The notes: generated by a model not told the origin, from the letters alone. Shown: positions 43,608 through 52,387, counted from the stretch's first letter. The stretch: 64,000 bases of DNA from Paenibacillus phytohabitans (GCF_013141775.1 NZ_WHOB01000016.1:124001-188000); one strand, 5' to 3'. Numbers and translations are program-made.

Positions 43608-43793
43608 TTAGCTTTCTTTGACCTTGATGGAGATAATATTTACAGGATTAAGATACTTGCCTCCTGCCGGAATCCAGCCTGTCAACCCACCGGATGTCAG
43701 ATAGGTTCTGGCTTCTGCCGCCGATTCAAACACAGATTCTAGCTCTTCAATTTGCCCATTCACATACTGAAGCTCAAAAATAACTTTACTCAC
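43608..43793 (-). CDS. Small hypothetical protein
   Basis: 61 residues starting at GTG 43793, with GGAGGTGG 6 nt upstream. Begins SKVIFELQYVNGQIEELESV and ends with a beta-like stretch KYLNPVNIISIKVKES. The strong binding site and normal codon use support a real gene. No family recognised; no cysteines or signal peptide. Possibly a small cytoplasmic alpha/beta protein expressed with its minus-strand neighbours. Confidence 0.65.
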   Translation of the reverse strand: MSKVIFELQYVNGQIEELESVFESAAEARTYLTSGGLTGWIPAGGKYLNPVNIISIKVKES

Positions 43794-43846
43794 TTGCGAC
43801 CACCTCCTCAGCTACTAATTCGTTACCCCGAAGCGTTTACCTGCTT

Positions 43847-44071
43847 TTACTTCTTGGGCAGCCTTACCCGGAACTCAAATTCGTCACGTCTATAGGTCAT
43901 TCCGGCCAGCAATACATACTCCGGCGTCCATTTCTGTACAGGTCCGGCGTAATCAGCTATAACATGAGGTTTACCCTCGATCAGCTGAACGACATAGACC
44001 TTCACCTGGGCAAGTGCCGCCGCGAATATATCAGCATCACTTGAAAGAACTTTATACGCAGTATTCAACAT
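43847..44071 (-). CDS. Small hypothetical protein
   Basis: 74 residues, ATG preceded by GAGG. An N-terminal helix (AYKVLSSDADIFAAALAQVK) is followed by strands (VYVVQLIEGKPHVIADYAGP) and a basic C-terminus ending RVRLPKK. Soluble, not recognised. It lies 53 bp upstream of the 61-residue gene on the same strand and may share its transcript. Confidence 0.68.
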   Translation of the reverse strand: MLNTAYKVLSSDADIFAAALAQVKVYVVQLIEGKPHVIADYAGPVQKWTPEYVLLAGMTYRRDEFEFRVRLPKK

Positions 44072-44175
44072 CTTTCCTCCTCAGTGCACAAGCAAGAATG
44101 ATAAGGATTCATAGAGCACACAAATCAGTTTAATTATACCGGGTTCTGGAACAAAATGTATACCCTATTTAGAGT

Positions 44176-44535
44176 TTAGAGCTTGATGAAAATGATTTTA
44201 AACAGCCCAAGGTATTTGCGCTTTGCCTTAATATCACCGATAAATGTCTTACCGTCTTGAATATCAGGTATGCTGAAGGTGGAGAACAGAATGTAATTTT
44301 CCCGGATTGTAAACGATTCGACCATAGGCTGAGCGACCAGACTGGTAATTCCTCCAGCTAGCTCTACCCCCAGTGTTTCCTCCAGATGATTCACAGCATA
44401 TTCTCCAAAGTCCTCTTTGCCCGGATTCATAACGGCTAGTAAAACTAGTACTACTATAATTACAAAAGACAGTTTTGCCGCTGTTTTCTTGCGGACTTTG
44501 TGTTCTGGCTGCGTTGCATCATATCGCGGGTTCAT
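44176..44535 (-). CDS. DUF4359-like membrane-anchored protein
   Basis: 119 residues. A basic N-terminus, one membrane helix (AKLSFVIIVVLVLLAVMNPG, about 20-39) and an extracytoplasmic part with FTIRENYILFSTFSIP and a C-terminal KYLGLFKIIFIKL. The order membrane helix, NP, acidic helix, R-x-NY, YLG-x-F resembles DUF4359 proteins. GGAGGG lies before the ATG. It follows the 87-residue exported protein by 15 bp, so the two are probably one operon. Function unknown. Confidence 0.68.
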   Translation of the reverse strand: MNPRYDATQPEHKVRKKTAAKLSFVIIVVLVLLAVMNPGKEDFGEYAVNHLEETLGVELAGGITSLVAQPMVESFTIRENYILFSTFSIPDIQDGKTFIGDIKAKRKYLGLFKIIFIKL

Positions 44536-44550
44536 GCTTATTCCCTCCAG

Positions 44551-44814
44551 CTAGAATATTTCTTGAATCGCGAACACTAACGGACTCACAATAAACCTGC
44601 AGATTATAACCAGCACATCAACCGGCCCGCTTATCCCAACATCCATTCCGCTCCAGTCCGGACTACCTGCTACCGGTGAATCCAGCCCATATTGCTCTAT
44701 AATCCGTTCCCTGGTTTCAGTTGACATGCCGGCCCCTTCTGCAGCTCCAGCCTGAGAACAAATTAGCGTTAATAATAGGATCATTGCAATGATACTTACA
44801 TATTTATTTCTCAT
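44551..44814 (-). CDS. Small exported protein of unknown function
   Basis: 87 residues. A clear signal sequence (KYVSIIAMILLLTLICSQAGA) is followed by a polar middle (TETRERIIEQYGLDSPVAGS, ISGPVD) and a hydrophobic C-terminal helix (VDVLVIICRFIVSPLVFAIQ), which may anchor it. AGGGGT precedes the ATG. First gene of a probable two-gene unit with the DUF4359-like protein. Not recognised. Confidence 0.65.
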   Translation of the reverse strand: MRNKYVSIIAMILLLTLICSQAGAAEGAGMSTETRERIIEQYGLDSPVAGSPDWSGMDVGISGPVDVLVIICRFIVSPLVFAIQEIF

Positions 44815-45136
44815 TTCATACCCCTATGTATCTTATTTATTAACAAGGAAATACCGCACCGCAACGACCACGGACAGTATCAGCTGTAACAGCAATAGAT
44901 CCCAAGCCCAAGCCCTCTAAACACATGCTTCACTTCAGCCTTGCTTTAGTCATAAAAGCGATCACCATTGTAAGCTACCTGCAAAAGGTTCCTTTAGTGT
45001 GTATATGATCCAGTATATAGGACATGGTACATTATGTAAAATAAACCATCCGGCAAACCATTGGGATGTAGATAAAATAACCCGTCAGCCATTATTCCGG
45101 CGAGTCGCTTTAAATTTAATGGATCTATTAAGTATC

Positions 45137-45160
45137 TATTATCCTAGATAATATTTTTTT
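45137..45160 (+). terminator. A+T hairpin with T7, no gene before it
   Basis: TATTATC-CTA-GATAATA (45137-45153) is followed by T7 (45154-45160) on the plus strand. No plus-strand gene lies upstream before 42473, so if active it would end a short untranslated RNA or read-through. It is weak because it has few G-C pairs. Confidence 0.35.
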
Positions 45161-45190
45161 GTATTTTATGTGTATTTTGTAAATAAAGGG

Positions 45191-45218
45191 TTGAAATATT
45201 TTCTCATATATTTATAAT
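45191..45218 (+). promoter_or_regulatory. Sigma-A promoter of the alpha-CTD-like gene
   Basis: TTGAAA (45191-45196) and TATAAT (45213-45218) are separated by 16 nt in very A+T-rich sequence. Transcription should begin near 45225, which favours the TTG at 45253 over the ATG at 45232. Confidence 0.7.
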
Positions 45219-45252
45219 AATTACCAGATATATGAAGGGAGACATCAAGAGA

Positions 45253-45537
45253 TTGTCCACTAGAGATATTCTTCCCCTCATGTCTTACATTGAAATTGAC
45301 CGTAGATTATATCCGCGACCTATTCACACTTTAAGACAGAGATCGACCAGAAACCCTAAAAGCATTTCTCGTATTCTTAATTCGTTATATGAGAGCAATT
45401 ACATCACCGTGGGTGATTTGATGAAAGCTTCATTGGCTGAATTGCGTTGCTTAAGGAATTTTGGCGTCACGGGGCAAATGATTGTCGTCGAGTTGTTAGA
45501 GGCCCATACCAAACAGTTGTCTGAGATTTCCCGCTAA
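45253..45537 (+). CDS. Small protein with an RNA polymerase alpha-CTD-like domain
   Basis: 94 residues from TTG 45253 (AAGGGAG 11 nt upstream); an in-frame ATG at 45232 would add seven residues but lies only about 7 nt after the expected transcription start. The C-terminal ~45 residues, SNYITVGDLMKASLAELRCL then RNFGVTGQMIVVEL, follow the helix-hairpin-helix pattern of the RNA polymerase alpha C-terminal domain. The N-terminal half is basic (RLYPRPIHTLRQRSTRNPK). It may bind DNA or transcription proteins; function unknown. It has its own promoter and terminator, so it is an independent unit. Confidence 0.7.
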   Translation: MSTRDILPLMSYIEIDRRLYPRPIHTLRQRSTRNPKSISRILNSLYESNYITVGDLMKASLAELRCLRNFGVTGQMIVVELLEAHTKQLSEISR

Positions 45538-45562
45538 GGACCTTTTTAAAGGTTCTTTTTTT
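45537..45562 (+). terminator. Terminator after the alpha-CTD-like gene
   Basis: AGGACCTTT (45537-45545) pairs with AAAGGTTCT (45548-45556), one G-T pair included, followed by a T-run. It starts at the stop codon. Confidence 0.82.
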
Positions 45563-45583
45563 TATAACCACTCCCCCCACGCC

Positions 45584-45620
45584 AAAAAAAAAGCCCCCGA
45601 CGCTTAGAGCGCCAAGGGCT
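45584..45620 (-). terminator. Terminator after glnA
   Basis: On the minus strand AGCCC and CGCT pair with AGCG and GGGCT (+ 45592-45620), followed by T9 (45592-45584). Confidence 0.9.
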
Positions 45621-45628
45621 GCTGTATC

Positions 45629-46957
45629 CTAGTAAAGCGTCATGTACTGATCTCTTTCCCATTCGTGAACCTGGGTGCGGTAAATATCCCATTCAATTTC
45701 TTTAAGTTCGTAGAAGTGGGCCAGCGCATGTTCACCCAGAGCTTCGGTAATAACATGGCTGCGGATCATTTCGTTCAGGGCTTCCTTCAGATCGGACGGC
45801 AAGCTTGGGATGCCTTCTTCAATCCGCTCTTCCTCAGACATCACATAGATGTTACGGTCGATTGGAGCCGGAAGATCAAGCTGGCGTTTGATTCCGTCCA
45901 GACCTGCCTTCAACATTACAGCAAGTGCAAGGTAAGGGTTAGCTGCCGGGTCCGGGTTGCGGACTTCAACGCGTGTGCTAAGCCCTCTGGAAGCCGGAAT
46001 ACGGATCATTGGGCTGCGGTTGCTCGCAGACCAGGCCACGTAGCAAGGAGCTTCATAACCAGGCACCAGACGTTTGTATGAGTTGACAGTCGGGTTTGTG
46101 ATCGCAGCAAAAGCACGTGCGTGCTTCAGAATCCCCGCCATGTAATAACGGGCAGTTTTGCTCAGACCCAGTGTGTCACTCTCGTCATAGAACATGTTCT
46201 CGTTGCCTTTGAACAAGGATTGGTGTGCGTGCATACCGGATCCGTTCATGCCAAATAGCGGCTTAGGCATAAAAGTAGCATGCAGGCCGTGCTGACGGGC
46301 TACCGTCTTCACGACAAGCTTGAAGGTTTGAATCTGGTCCGCTGCCTTAATAGCATCGGCGTATTTGAAGTCAATTTCATGCTGGCCGGAAGCCACTTCA
46401 TGGTGGGAGGCTTCCACTTCAAAGCCCATTTCTTCAAGCGTCAATACGATTTCGCGGCGGCAGTTCTCCCCAAGATCCATCGGCGCCAAATCGAAATATC
46501 CGCCCTGATCGTTCAGTTCAGTGGTCGGGTTACCCTTCTCATCTGTTCTGAACAGGAAGAATTCAGGTTCAGGTCCAACGTTCATAGCAGTGAAGCCCAT
46601 TTCCTCAGCTTCGAGCAGACAACGTTTGAGGATACCGCGCGGATCTCCGGCAAACGGTGTTCCGTCTGGCATATACACATCACAAATCAGACGTGCAACA
46701 CGACTATCCGTCACCCAAGGGAAAATCACCCAAGTGCTAAGATCCGGATACAGGTACATATCGGATTCTTCGATCCGGACATAACCTTCGATGGAGGAAC
46801 CGTCGAACATCATTTTGTTGTCGAGTGCCTTTTCCAGCTGACTTACGGGAATTTCCACATTTTTGATTGTTCCGAGCAGATCGGTAAATTGCAGGCGAAT
46901 AAACCGGACGTTCTCGTCCTTGGCAATACGCAGAATATCCTCTTTAGAAAAGCTCAC
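45629..46957 (-). CDS. glnA: Glutamine synthetase type I
   Basis: 442 residues, GSI-alpha length. Signatures: [20 protein letters not shown], the beta-grasp and catalytic [32 protein letters not shown] and the Arg-rich [13 protein letters not shown]. It makes glutamine from glutamate, ammonia and ATP. In the Bacillus model the feedback-inhibited enzyme also controls GlnR. GTG 46957 has AGGGAGAGGG upstream. It is the second gene of glnR-glnA, 29 bp after glnR. Confidence 0.97.
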   Translation of the reverse strand: MSFSKEDILRIAKDENVRFIRLQFTDLLGTIKNVEIPVSQLEKALDNKMMFDGSSIEGYVRIEESDMYLYPDLSTWVIFPWVTDSRVARLICDVYMPDGTPFAGDPRGILKRCLLEAEEMGFTAMNVGPEPEFFLFRTDEKGNPTTELNDQGGYFDLAPMDLGENCRREIVLTLEEMGFEVEASHHEVASGQHEIDFKYADAIKAADQIQTFKLVVKTVARQHGLHATFMPKPLFGMNGSGMHAHQSLFKGNENMFYDESDTLGLSKTARYYMAGILKHARAFAAITNPTVNSYKRLVPGYEAPCYVAWSASNRSPMIRIPASRGLSTRVEVRNPDPAANPYLALAVMLKAGLDGIKRQLDLPAPIDRNIYVMSEEERIEEGIPSLPSDLKEALNEMIRSHVITEALGEHALAHFYELKEIEWDIYRTQVHEWERDQYMTLY

Positions 46958-46986
46958 TTTACCCTCTCCCTTTCAAAATCTCTATG

Positions 46987-47397
46987 TTATTTATTAAAAA
47001 ACCGGGATAGCTCGCCTTGGATTAGAGACACTTGTCCCGGTCTTTTACCGGAAACCAGTTCCTGCTTAAGCAGACGGTGAAGCTGTGAATCGGATAACTC
47101 TCTACGCCGAACCTCTGTATCAGGGGTAATGACTGTAGCTTCTTCGGATTCCTTCGAGACAGGATTCATCACCTGCTTAATGCCGGCAATATTAACACCC
47201 TTCTCAATCAATGCCTTGATCTCTAGCAGACGTTCAACATCATTAAAGGAGAACAAACGCTGGTTGCCGGATGTGCGCGCGGGTACGATCAGGCTGTGCT
47301 GTTCATAATAACGAATTTGTCTGGCAGATAGATCGGTTAACTTCATTACGATTCCTATAGGGAATAATGCCATATTTCTGCGGATTTCATCACCCAT
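46987..47397 (-). CDS. glnR: GlnR, MerR-family nitrogen repressor
   Basis: 136 residues. A MerR winged helix (FPIGIVMKLTDLSARQIRYY ... SGNQRLFSFNDVERLLEIKA) and a C-terminal tail that in Bacillus senses feedback-inhibited glutamine synthetase. It represses glnRA and other nitrogen genes when glutamine is ample. It is the first gene of the operon; its promoter has a perfect GlnR/TnrA box just upstream of -35 (47469-47485). Confidence 0.96.
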   Translation of the reverse strand: MGDEIRRNMALFPIGIVMKLTDLSARQIRYYEQHSLIVPARTSGNQRLFSFNDVERLLEIKALIEKGVNIAGIKQVMNPVSKESEEATVITPDTEVRRRELSDSQLHRLLKQELVSGKRPGQVSLIQGELSRFFNK

Positions 47398-47434
47398 GAC
47401 TCATCCAACCTTCCAATGATCTTTTTCTCATCTC

Positions 47435-47485
47435 ATTGTACATTTCCTTATATGGCGTGTCAATAGTATGTGAGTTTTTCTCACA
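47435..47485 (-). promoter_or_regulatory. glnRA promoter with GlnR/TnrA box
   Basis: On the minus strand TTGACA (47463-47458), 17 nt, TACAAT (47440-47435). Immediately upstream lies TGTGAGTTTTTCTCACA (+ 47469-47485), an exact fit to TGTNA-N7-TNACA, the GlnR/TnrA consensus of Bacillus. Confidence 0.92.
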
Positions 47486-47675
47486 AGATTTCTTTAAGCC
47501 AATGAGAGATTAAGTGAACAAAGTGTCAGCTACATGGGACCTGGCTTCCCGCAGTATATCACATAGATCAATCCTCAAGCAAAAGTACCGTACTGCAAAA
47601 CACCTTCACTCATACCTGCACAATGAACGATTTCAACTTTTCAGGAACTCCTTTTTCAAAAGAAAATGTAACCGG

Positions 47676-48212
47676 CTAAGGTTCAATCACCAGCTCCCCT
47701 TCTCCCGCCGGGCTCTCAAATCCGCTCAAAAACCGGGTCAGAATCTCTTCCGTGATTGGAAAAGCCGCATTAGCATCAAAACGCCCGCTCCGGATGAGAA
47801 GCCTTTGACGCAAATCGTCCGGATGGACTTTTAAATGTATCAGCGCCCACTCGCCTCCAAGATGCTTAATCAGCTGCTTATATTCAGCCCGCTTCTGCCG
47901 CTGCCAAAAGCTGAAATCAATAACAACATGACGGTTATCCTGAATTAGCTTCACCAGCTCCCCCCGCAGCTTGATTTCCGACAGTTCCTTAAAAGATTCA
48001 TAAGCCTGTTCCGGATAATCTACACCAAAACGGCCATGTGTACTCCAAATATCCTCATCGATCGAGAGCCGGACGAACCCCGCTTTCTCCAGCTTCAGCG
48101 CAAAGGTCGTTTTCCCCGAGCCAGCCACACCGCACATCATCACTACAACGGGAGCTTTGCTCACATTTTTTTGTTGTGTTAAATATTCTATAGCTGCCGC
48201 TTCATTCAGCAT
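47676..48212 (-). CDS. P-loop kinase-like ATP-binding protein
   Basis: 178 residues. Walker A is CGVAGSGKTT after a hydrophobic strand, followed by FVRLSIDEDIW and VVIDFSFWQRQKR (Walker-B-like Asp), the layout of small kinases of the zeta-toxin/AAA_33 group. It could phosphorylate a small molecule or nucleotide. ATG 48212 has GAGGAG 9 nt upstream; ATG 48221 touches that site. No antitoxin-like gene is adjacent, so a toxin role is not favoured. Confidence 0.83.
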   Translation of the reverse strand: MLNEAAAIEYLTQQKNVSKAPVVVMMCGVAGSGKTTFALKLEKAGFVRLSIDEDIWSTHGRFGVDYPEQAYESFKELSEIKLRGELVKLIQDNRHVVIDFSFWQRQKRAEYKQLIKHLGGEWALIHLKVHPDDLRQRLLIRSGRFDANAAFPITEEILTRFLSGFESPAGEGELVIEP

Positions 48213-48302
48213 AGACTTCATCTCCTCTTCATTTTGAGCATAGGGGAACGCTTCTCCTCAAACTACGTAGATATAGTATAAAACTACTACGAGGTGACTT
48301 CT

Positions 48303-48491
48303 ATGAACCAGAATAATCTCATTTGTAAAGCTTGCGGAAATAACACTTTTGCTGAAGGAAAACTGGAGGGCTACGCTAATGTAAGGCCTGTAAATAACTA
48401 CTTTTCTTTTGGTTCGAAGCTTACATTGACAATTTGCAAAAGATGCGGCGAAGTGGCTTCTATGAAAGTAGATAAATTTGAGAAATTCTAA
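48303..48491 (+). CDS. Small zinc-ribbon protein
   Basis: 62 residues. Two cysteine pairs, CKAC (near the N-terminus) and CKRC, about 35 residues apart, fit a zinc ribbon; between them is KLEGYANVRPVNNYFSFGSK. GAGGTG lies 6 nt before the ATG. The family of such short ribbon proteins is widespread but uncharacterised. It is on the plus strand between two minus-strand units, so it has its own promoter; TATAGTATAAA about 25 nt upstream could hold its -10. Confidence 0.75.
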   Translation: MNQNNLICKACGNNTFAEGKLEGYANVRPVNNYFSFGSKLTLTICKRCGEVASMKVDKFEKF

Positions 48492-48509
48492 TTCAGTCCT
48501 CCAATGCAA

Positions 48510-48546
48510 ATAACCGGACAGCACTCTGCTGAGTGTCCGGTTATTG
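48510..48546. terminator. Hairpin between convergent genes
   Basis: AATAACCGGACA (48510-48521) pairs with TGTCCGGTTATT (48535-48546). It lies between the zinc-ribbon gene and the YnbB-like gene ends. The T-run is poor, but the stem is strong in both directions. Confidence 0.7.
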
Positions 48547-48561
48547 TACGTTCACAATTAA

Positions 48562-49815
48562 TTAAAGTAAATTGCGTTCTCTCATACTTTGCAGGGCCAT
48601 TAGTACCCCGTATTTTACATGAGAGTAAGTTAGTCCGCCCTGCATATACCCGATGTACGGCTCCCGGATTGGCGCGTCCGCAGATAGCTCCAGACTTCCG
48701 CCCTGAATGAACGTCCCTGCCGCCATAATGACCGGATGCTCATAACCAGGCATATCCCATGGCTCGGGAACAACGTGGCTATCTACTGCCGCTGCACGCT
48801 GAATTCCCTGCACGAAAGCAATCAGATGCTCAGGTCCGTCAAAAGCTACTGCCTGGATCAGATCCGTCCGCGGCTCATCCCAGGCCGGCTTGGTCGTAAA
48901 CCCGCAGCGCTGGAATACAGCGGAAGCGAAAATACTGCCCTTCACAGCCTGCCCTACGGTATGCGGAGCCATGAAGAGCCCCTGATACAGTCCACGCGTC
49001 GTCCCCAGCATGGCACCGACTTCTCCGCCTATCCCGGGAGCTGTCAAGCGGTATGCGGCCAATTCCACCAGATCTGCCCGGCCGCAGATATACCCGCCTG
49101 TCTCGGCAATTCCGCCGCCGGGATTCTTAATCAATGAACCGGCAACGAGGTCAGCACCAACCTGCGGGGGCTCCAGAGTCTCGGTGAACTCCCCGTAGCA
49201 GTTGTCTACGAATACAATTACATCAGGTTTTAGTGTTTTCACCTTCGCTACCATCTCACCGATCTCAGCAACAGTGAAGGAAGAACGCCAATCATAACCG
49301 CGGGAACGCTGGATTCCTATGACCTTAGTTTTATCGTTTACGGCTATAGCAACCTCGTCCCAGTCAATTTTACCGTCAGCCGTCAGTGCAGTCTCGCGGT
49401 AGCCGATGCCAAAGTCCGCCAGAGAGCCTGTCCCGTCGCCGGGCTTGCCAACCACCTTATGCAGTGTATCGTAGGGGCGTCCTGTAATGTATAGAAGCTC
49501 GTCTCCGGGACGGAGCACACCGAAGAGCGCCGTTGATATCGTATGAGTGCCTGAAGCGAAATGCGGGCGTACTAGAGCCGCCTCCGCGCCGAATACTTCG
49601 GCATAGACCAGATCCAGCACCTCACGCCCCCGGTCATTGTAGGCATATCCCGTAGACCCGGCAAAATGAAAATCACTGACATGCTGGCGCTGGAAGGCTT
49701 CAATGACCTTCCACTGATTATGATCTACAATTTTATCCAGCCGCTTAACGGCAACTTCAATTTCTAGCTCTGCAGCTTCCGCTGCTTGTAATAGATCCTC
49801 TGCAAATACTGCCAT
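48562..49815 (-). CDS. YnbB-like PLP-dependent enzyme (methionine gamma-lyase family)
   Basis: 417 residues. The PLP lysine is in GSLIKNPGGG, and other fold-type I features include HFASGTHTISTALFGVLRPGDE and VFVDNCYGEFTE. Members were long labelled aluminium-resistance or methionine gamma-lyase proteins; the true reaction is uncertain. GAGGGGA precedes the ATG. Its position between hflX and glnR is the same as ynbB in Bacillus. Confidence 0.9.
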   Translation of the reverse strand: MAVFAEDLLQAAEAAELEIEVAVKRLDKIVDHNQWKVIEAFQRQHVSDFHFAGSTGYAYNDRGREVLDLVYAEVFGAEAALVRPHFASGTHTISTALFGVLRPGDELLYITGRPYDTLHKVVGKPGDGTGSLADFGIGYRETALTADGKIDWDEVAIAVNDKTKVIGIQRSRGYDWRSSFTVAEIGEMVAKVKTLKPDVIVFVDNCYGEFTETLEPPQVGADLVAGSLIKNPGGGIAETGGYICGRADLVELAAYRLTAPGIGGEVGAMLGTTRGLYQGLFMAPHTVGQAVKGSIFASAVFQRCGFTTKPAWDEPRTDLIQAVAFDGPEHLIAFVQGIQRAAAVDSHVVPEPWDMPGYEHPVIMAAGTFIQGGSLELSADAPIREPYIGYMQGGLTYSHVKYGVLMALQSMRERNLL

Positions 49816-49902
49816 TTCCCCTCAATCTCTCCTTACCCTACTTTTACTTGTCAAAGCTGAACACATCTACGCGATTCCAAGAGGAACGTGTCCGTTTCAG
49901 CG

Positions 49903-49964
49903 AGAAACCCCGCACAGCAGCGCCTGCCCCGAATGATACGAAGCAAAACTGAGGCTGTGCGGGG
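49903..49964 (-). terminator. Terminator after hflX
   Basis: CCCCGCACAGC (49908-49918) pairs with GCTGTGCGGGG (49954-49964) over a 35-nt loop. On the minus strand a short TTTCT follows. A strong stem with a weak T-run. Confidence 0.72.
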
Positions 49965-50000
49965 ACTTGTAATGCCTGTACCTATCAAGCCGACTTGCAC

Positions 50001-51290
50001 TTATTGTGGTTCGATGAACTCAGCAAGCTTGTAGCTCCATTTATCGTAGTCCTCTTTATTCAGACGAACATTATAGAGTACGTCATTCCCGTCATAATTC
50101 TGCTCAAGTACTTCTCCAACCCGGTAGAGCAGTGATGACAGGTCTCCCCGGTCCCCGGGAATCCGGAAGATCAGGGTATCCCCAGCCAGTTCATCGCTGA
50201 TAATCTCCGTAATCCGGGTCAGGTCATCCTGATTAAAAGCACTGATCTTCAGGAATCCCGGACCTGTAGGAAGCATTTCCAGCTGCTCCGGCTGGCACAG
50301 ATCGGTTTTGTTGAACAAGACGATCTGCGGCTTTCCTGCGGCTCCCAGATCCTGCAGAATCGACTGGACAACATCCATCTGCTCTTCACGCATCGGCGAA
50401 GAGGAATCAACGACATGCAGCACCAGATTCGCTTCATTCACTTCCTCCAGTGTAGCCCGGAAGGAGGCTACCAGATCATGCGGGAGGTTCTGAATGAACC
50501 CTACAGTATCTGTAAGGACAACTTCTTTGCCCCCTGGAAGCTGCAGCACTCGTGAAGTCGGGTCGAGAGTCGCAAACAGCTGGTTCTCAATATACACATC
50601 TGCATCCGTAAGCTGCTTCAGCAGTGTCGATTTACCGGCATTGGTATAGCCAACGAGGGCCACCTGGACAGCACCGCTCTTACGGCGGCGTTCACGGTGC
50701 AGCTCACGTGTCTTGATGACCTCATCAAGCTGCCGTTTCAGTTCAGTTATCCGGTCGCGTATATGGCGGCGGTCGGTCTCCAGCTTGCTCTCCCCCGGTC
50801 CTCTTGTACCGATTCCGCCGCCGAGCCGCGACAGATTCTTGCCTTGTCCGGACAGACGCGGAAGCAGATAAGAGAGCTGCGCCAGCTCAACCTGAATGAT
50901 GCCTTCCCGGGTCTTCGCCCGGCCGGCAAAAATATCAAGGATCAGCTGGGTCCGGTCAATAATTTTCAGATCCAGCGACTCCTCCAGATTCCGCACCTGT
51001 GCGCCGGACAGCTCCTGGTCGAAGATCGCCGTGTTGGCACCCAGACCGTCAGCAGCCATCCGCAGCTCTTCTACCTTCCCCTTGCCGATGAACCATTTGG
51101 AATCCGGGGTTTCCTTATTCTGCCGGATAACATCGAGCACCTCCACCCCGGCCGTTTCAGCCAACTGGACTAGCTCCTGGAGTGAAAGCTCGGGATCAAT
51201 GCCCGTGCGTTTGATTTTGTCCGTGACCAGACTGACGAGTATTGCCCGGTCCTGAACATCTGTTTGGGTATCATGTGTGGTGATTGCCAT
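50001..51290 (-). CDS. hflX: HflX ribosome-associated GTPase
   Basis: 429 residues. An N-terminal HflX domain (VLDVIRQNKETPDSKWFIGK ... FDQELSGAQVRNLEE), the glycine-rich signature LSRLGGGIGTRGPGE, then the G domain: G1 GYTNAGKST, G3 DTVGFIQ, G4 NKTD. It splits or rescues stalled 70S ribosomes, especially under heat stress. AAGGAG precedes the ATG. It lies 35 bp downstream of spoVK, as in Bacillus (ynbA). Confidence 0.96.
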   Translation of the reverse strand: MAITTHDTQTDVQDRAILVSLVTDKIKRTGIDPELSLQELVQLAETAGVEVLDVIRQNKETPDSKWFIGKGKVEELRMAADGLGANTAIFDQELSGAQVRNLEESLDLKIIDRTQLILDIFAGRAKTREGIIQVELAQLSYLLPRLSGQGKNLSRLGGGIGTRGPGESKLETDRRHIRDRITELKRQLDEVIKTRELHRERRRKSGAVQVALVGYTNAGKSTLLKQLTDADVYIENQLFATLDPTSRVLQLPGGKEVVLTDTVGFIQNLPHDLVASFRATLEEVNEANLVLHVVDSSSPMREEQMDVVQSILQDLGAAGKPQIVLFNKTDLCQPEQLEMLPTGPGFLKISAFNQDDLTRITEIISDELAGDTLIFRIPGDRGDLSSLLYRVGEVLEQNYDGNDVLYNVRLNKEDYDKWSYKLAEFIEPQ

Positions 51291-51325
51291 TAATTAAGTG
51301 CTCCTTATCTCTATGCATTCATGTC

Positions 51326-52297
51326 TTACAATTTGAAATCCTCCGTCCGCAGGGTCATCAGCTCCTGCTTGCCGGGACTTGTGCTTTCATACTGATTCAG
51401 CAGCCGTACTGCCTGCGAGCGCACCGCCTTCTCAATACTGTTGCGCACGTACCTTGCGTTACTGAAGGCATGCAGACTTTCTGTTTTTTCAAGCAGTAAA
51501 GCCTGCTTAAGTTTGAGTATGGCCTGCGGCATCAGAATATAATCGCGTTCTTTGGCCATTAGCTCGGCAATCTGCAGCAGCTGGTCGGTCGTATAGTCAG
51601 GAAATTCCACCTGAATCGGAAACCGTGAGGGCAGACCGGGGTTGCTCATCAGAAAATAGTCGATTTCTCCGGAATAACCGGCCAGAATCAACACAAATTG
51701 ACTCCGGTGATCCTCCATGGATTTCACCAGTGTGTCGATGGCCTCCTTGCCGAAATCCTTATCTCCCCCGCGGGCCAGACTATAGGCCTCATCGATAAAC
51801 AGAATGCCGCCCAGCGCCTTTTTCACCAGATCCCGCGTCTTCTGGGCTGTGTGCCCGATGTATTCGCCCACCAGATCGGCCCGTTCCACTTCAATGAGAT
51901 GGCCTTTGCTGAGCACACCCATCCGCTGGAACAGCTTCGCAACAATCCGCGCTACGGTTGTTTTGCCTGTGCCGGGATTTCCCTTGAAGACCATATGATA
52001 GGCCTGGCCCCCGCTGGCGAGTCCGGCTTCACTGCGCATCTGCGCTACCTGCAGCAGGGCATATATCTCAAAAACTAGCTCTTTGATATTATCCAGACCT
52101 ACTAACGCGTCCAGTTCCCGGCTGAGTTCCTGGAACAGTCCGCTGTGGCTGTGATTTCTGGAGGGGGCCGGTCCGCTGGCACTGTCTGCGGGTGAGCTGG
52201 CCACCGGCGCCGGATCCTGATTCCTCAGCACAATATTGATCTGCCGTGACGGTCTTCCTTCATCCCGTCCACTTGCCGCCGCTACATGTCCGTTCAC
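51326..52297 (-). CDS. spoVK: SpoVK-like AAA ATPase (stage V sporulation)
   Basis: 323 residues from GTG 52297 (GAGGTG 6 nt upstream). A Ser/Ala/Pro-rich N-terminus of ~75 residues precedes the CbxX/CfqX AAA domain: Walker A FKGNPGTGKTT, Walker B GGILFIDEAYSL, sensor ILAGYSGEID and arginine finger region GLPSRFP. SpoVK is needed for spore maturation in Bacillus; the mechanism is unclear. Its place before hflX supports orthology. A TATAAT lies only a few bases before the ribosome binding site. Confidence 0.92.
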   Translation of the reverse strand: MNGHVAAASGRDEGRPSRQINIVLRNQDPAPVASSPADSASGPAPSRNHSHSGLFQELSRELDALVGLDNIKELVFEIYALLQVAQMRSEAGLASGGQAYHMVFKGNPGTGKTTVARIVAKLFQRMGVLSKGHLIEVERADLVGEYIGHTAQKTRDLVKKALGGILFIDEAYSLARGGDKDFGKEAIDTLVKSMEDHRSQFVLILAGYSGEIDYFLMSNPGLPSRFPIQVEFPDYTTDQLLQIAELMAKERDYILMPQAILKLKQALLLEKTESLHAFSNARYVRNSIEKAVRSQAVRLLNQYESTSPGKQELMTLRTEDFKL

Positions 52298-52387
52298 CTT
52301 GTTCACCTCATTATACAGGGCTGACTTGCTCTAAACAGTCTATTCCGGTACAGGGGGTGTTATTAGCAGTTTCCGAAATTAGCAGAT

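Larger units (their letters stand above)
44815..45231. other. A+T-rich intergenic region
   Basis: About 415 bases with no supported gene. The left part should hold the minus-strand promoter of the exported protein gene. A hairpin with a T-run at 45137-45160 and a promoter at 45191-45218 are described separately. Nothing else is recognisable. Confidence 0.6.

Noticed and set aside
47676..48212. Zeta-type toxin of a toxin-antitoxin pair
   Set aside because: The P-loop fold fits, but there is no adjacent antitoxin-sized partner on the same strand; a small-molecule kinase is more likely.
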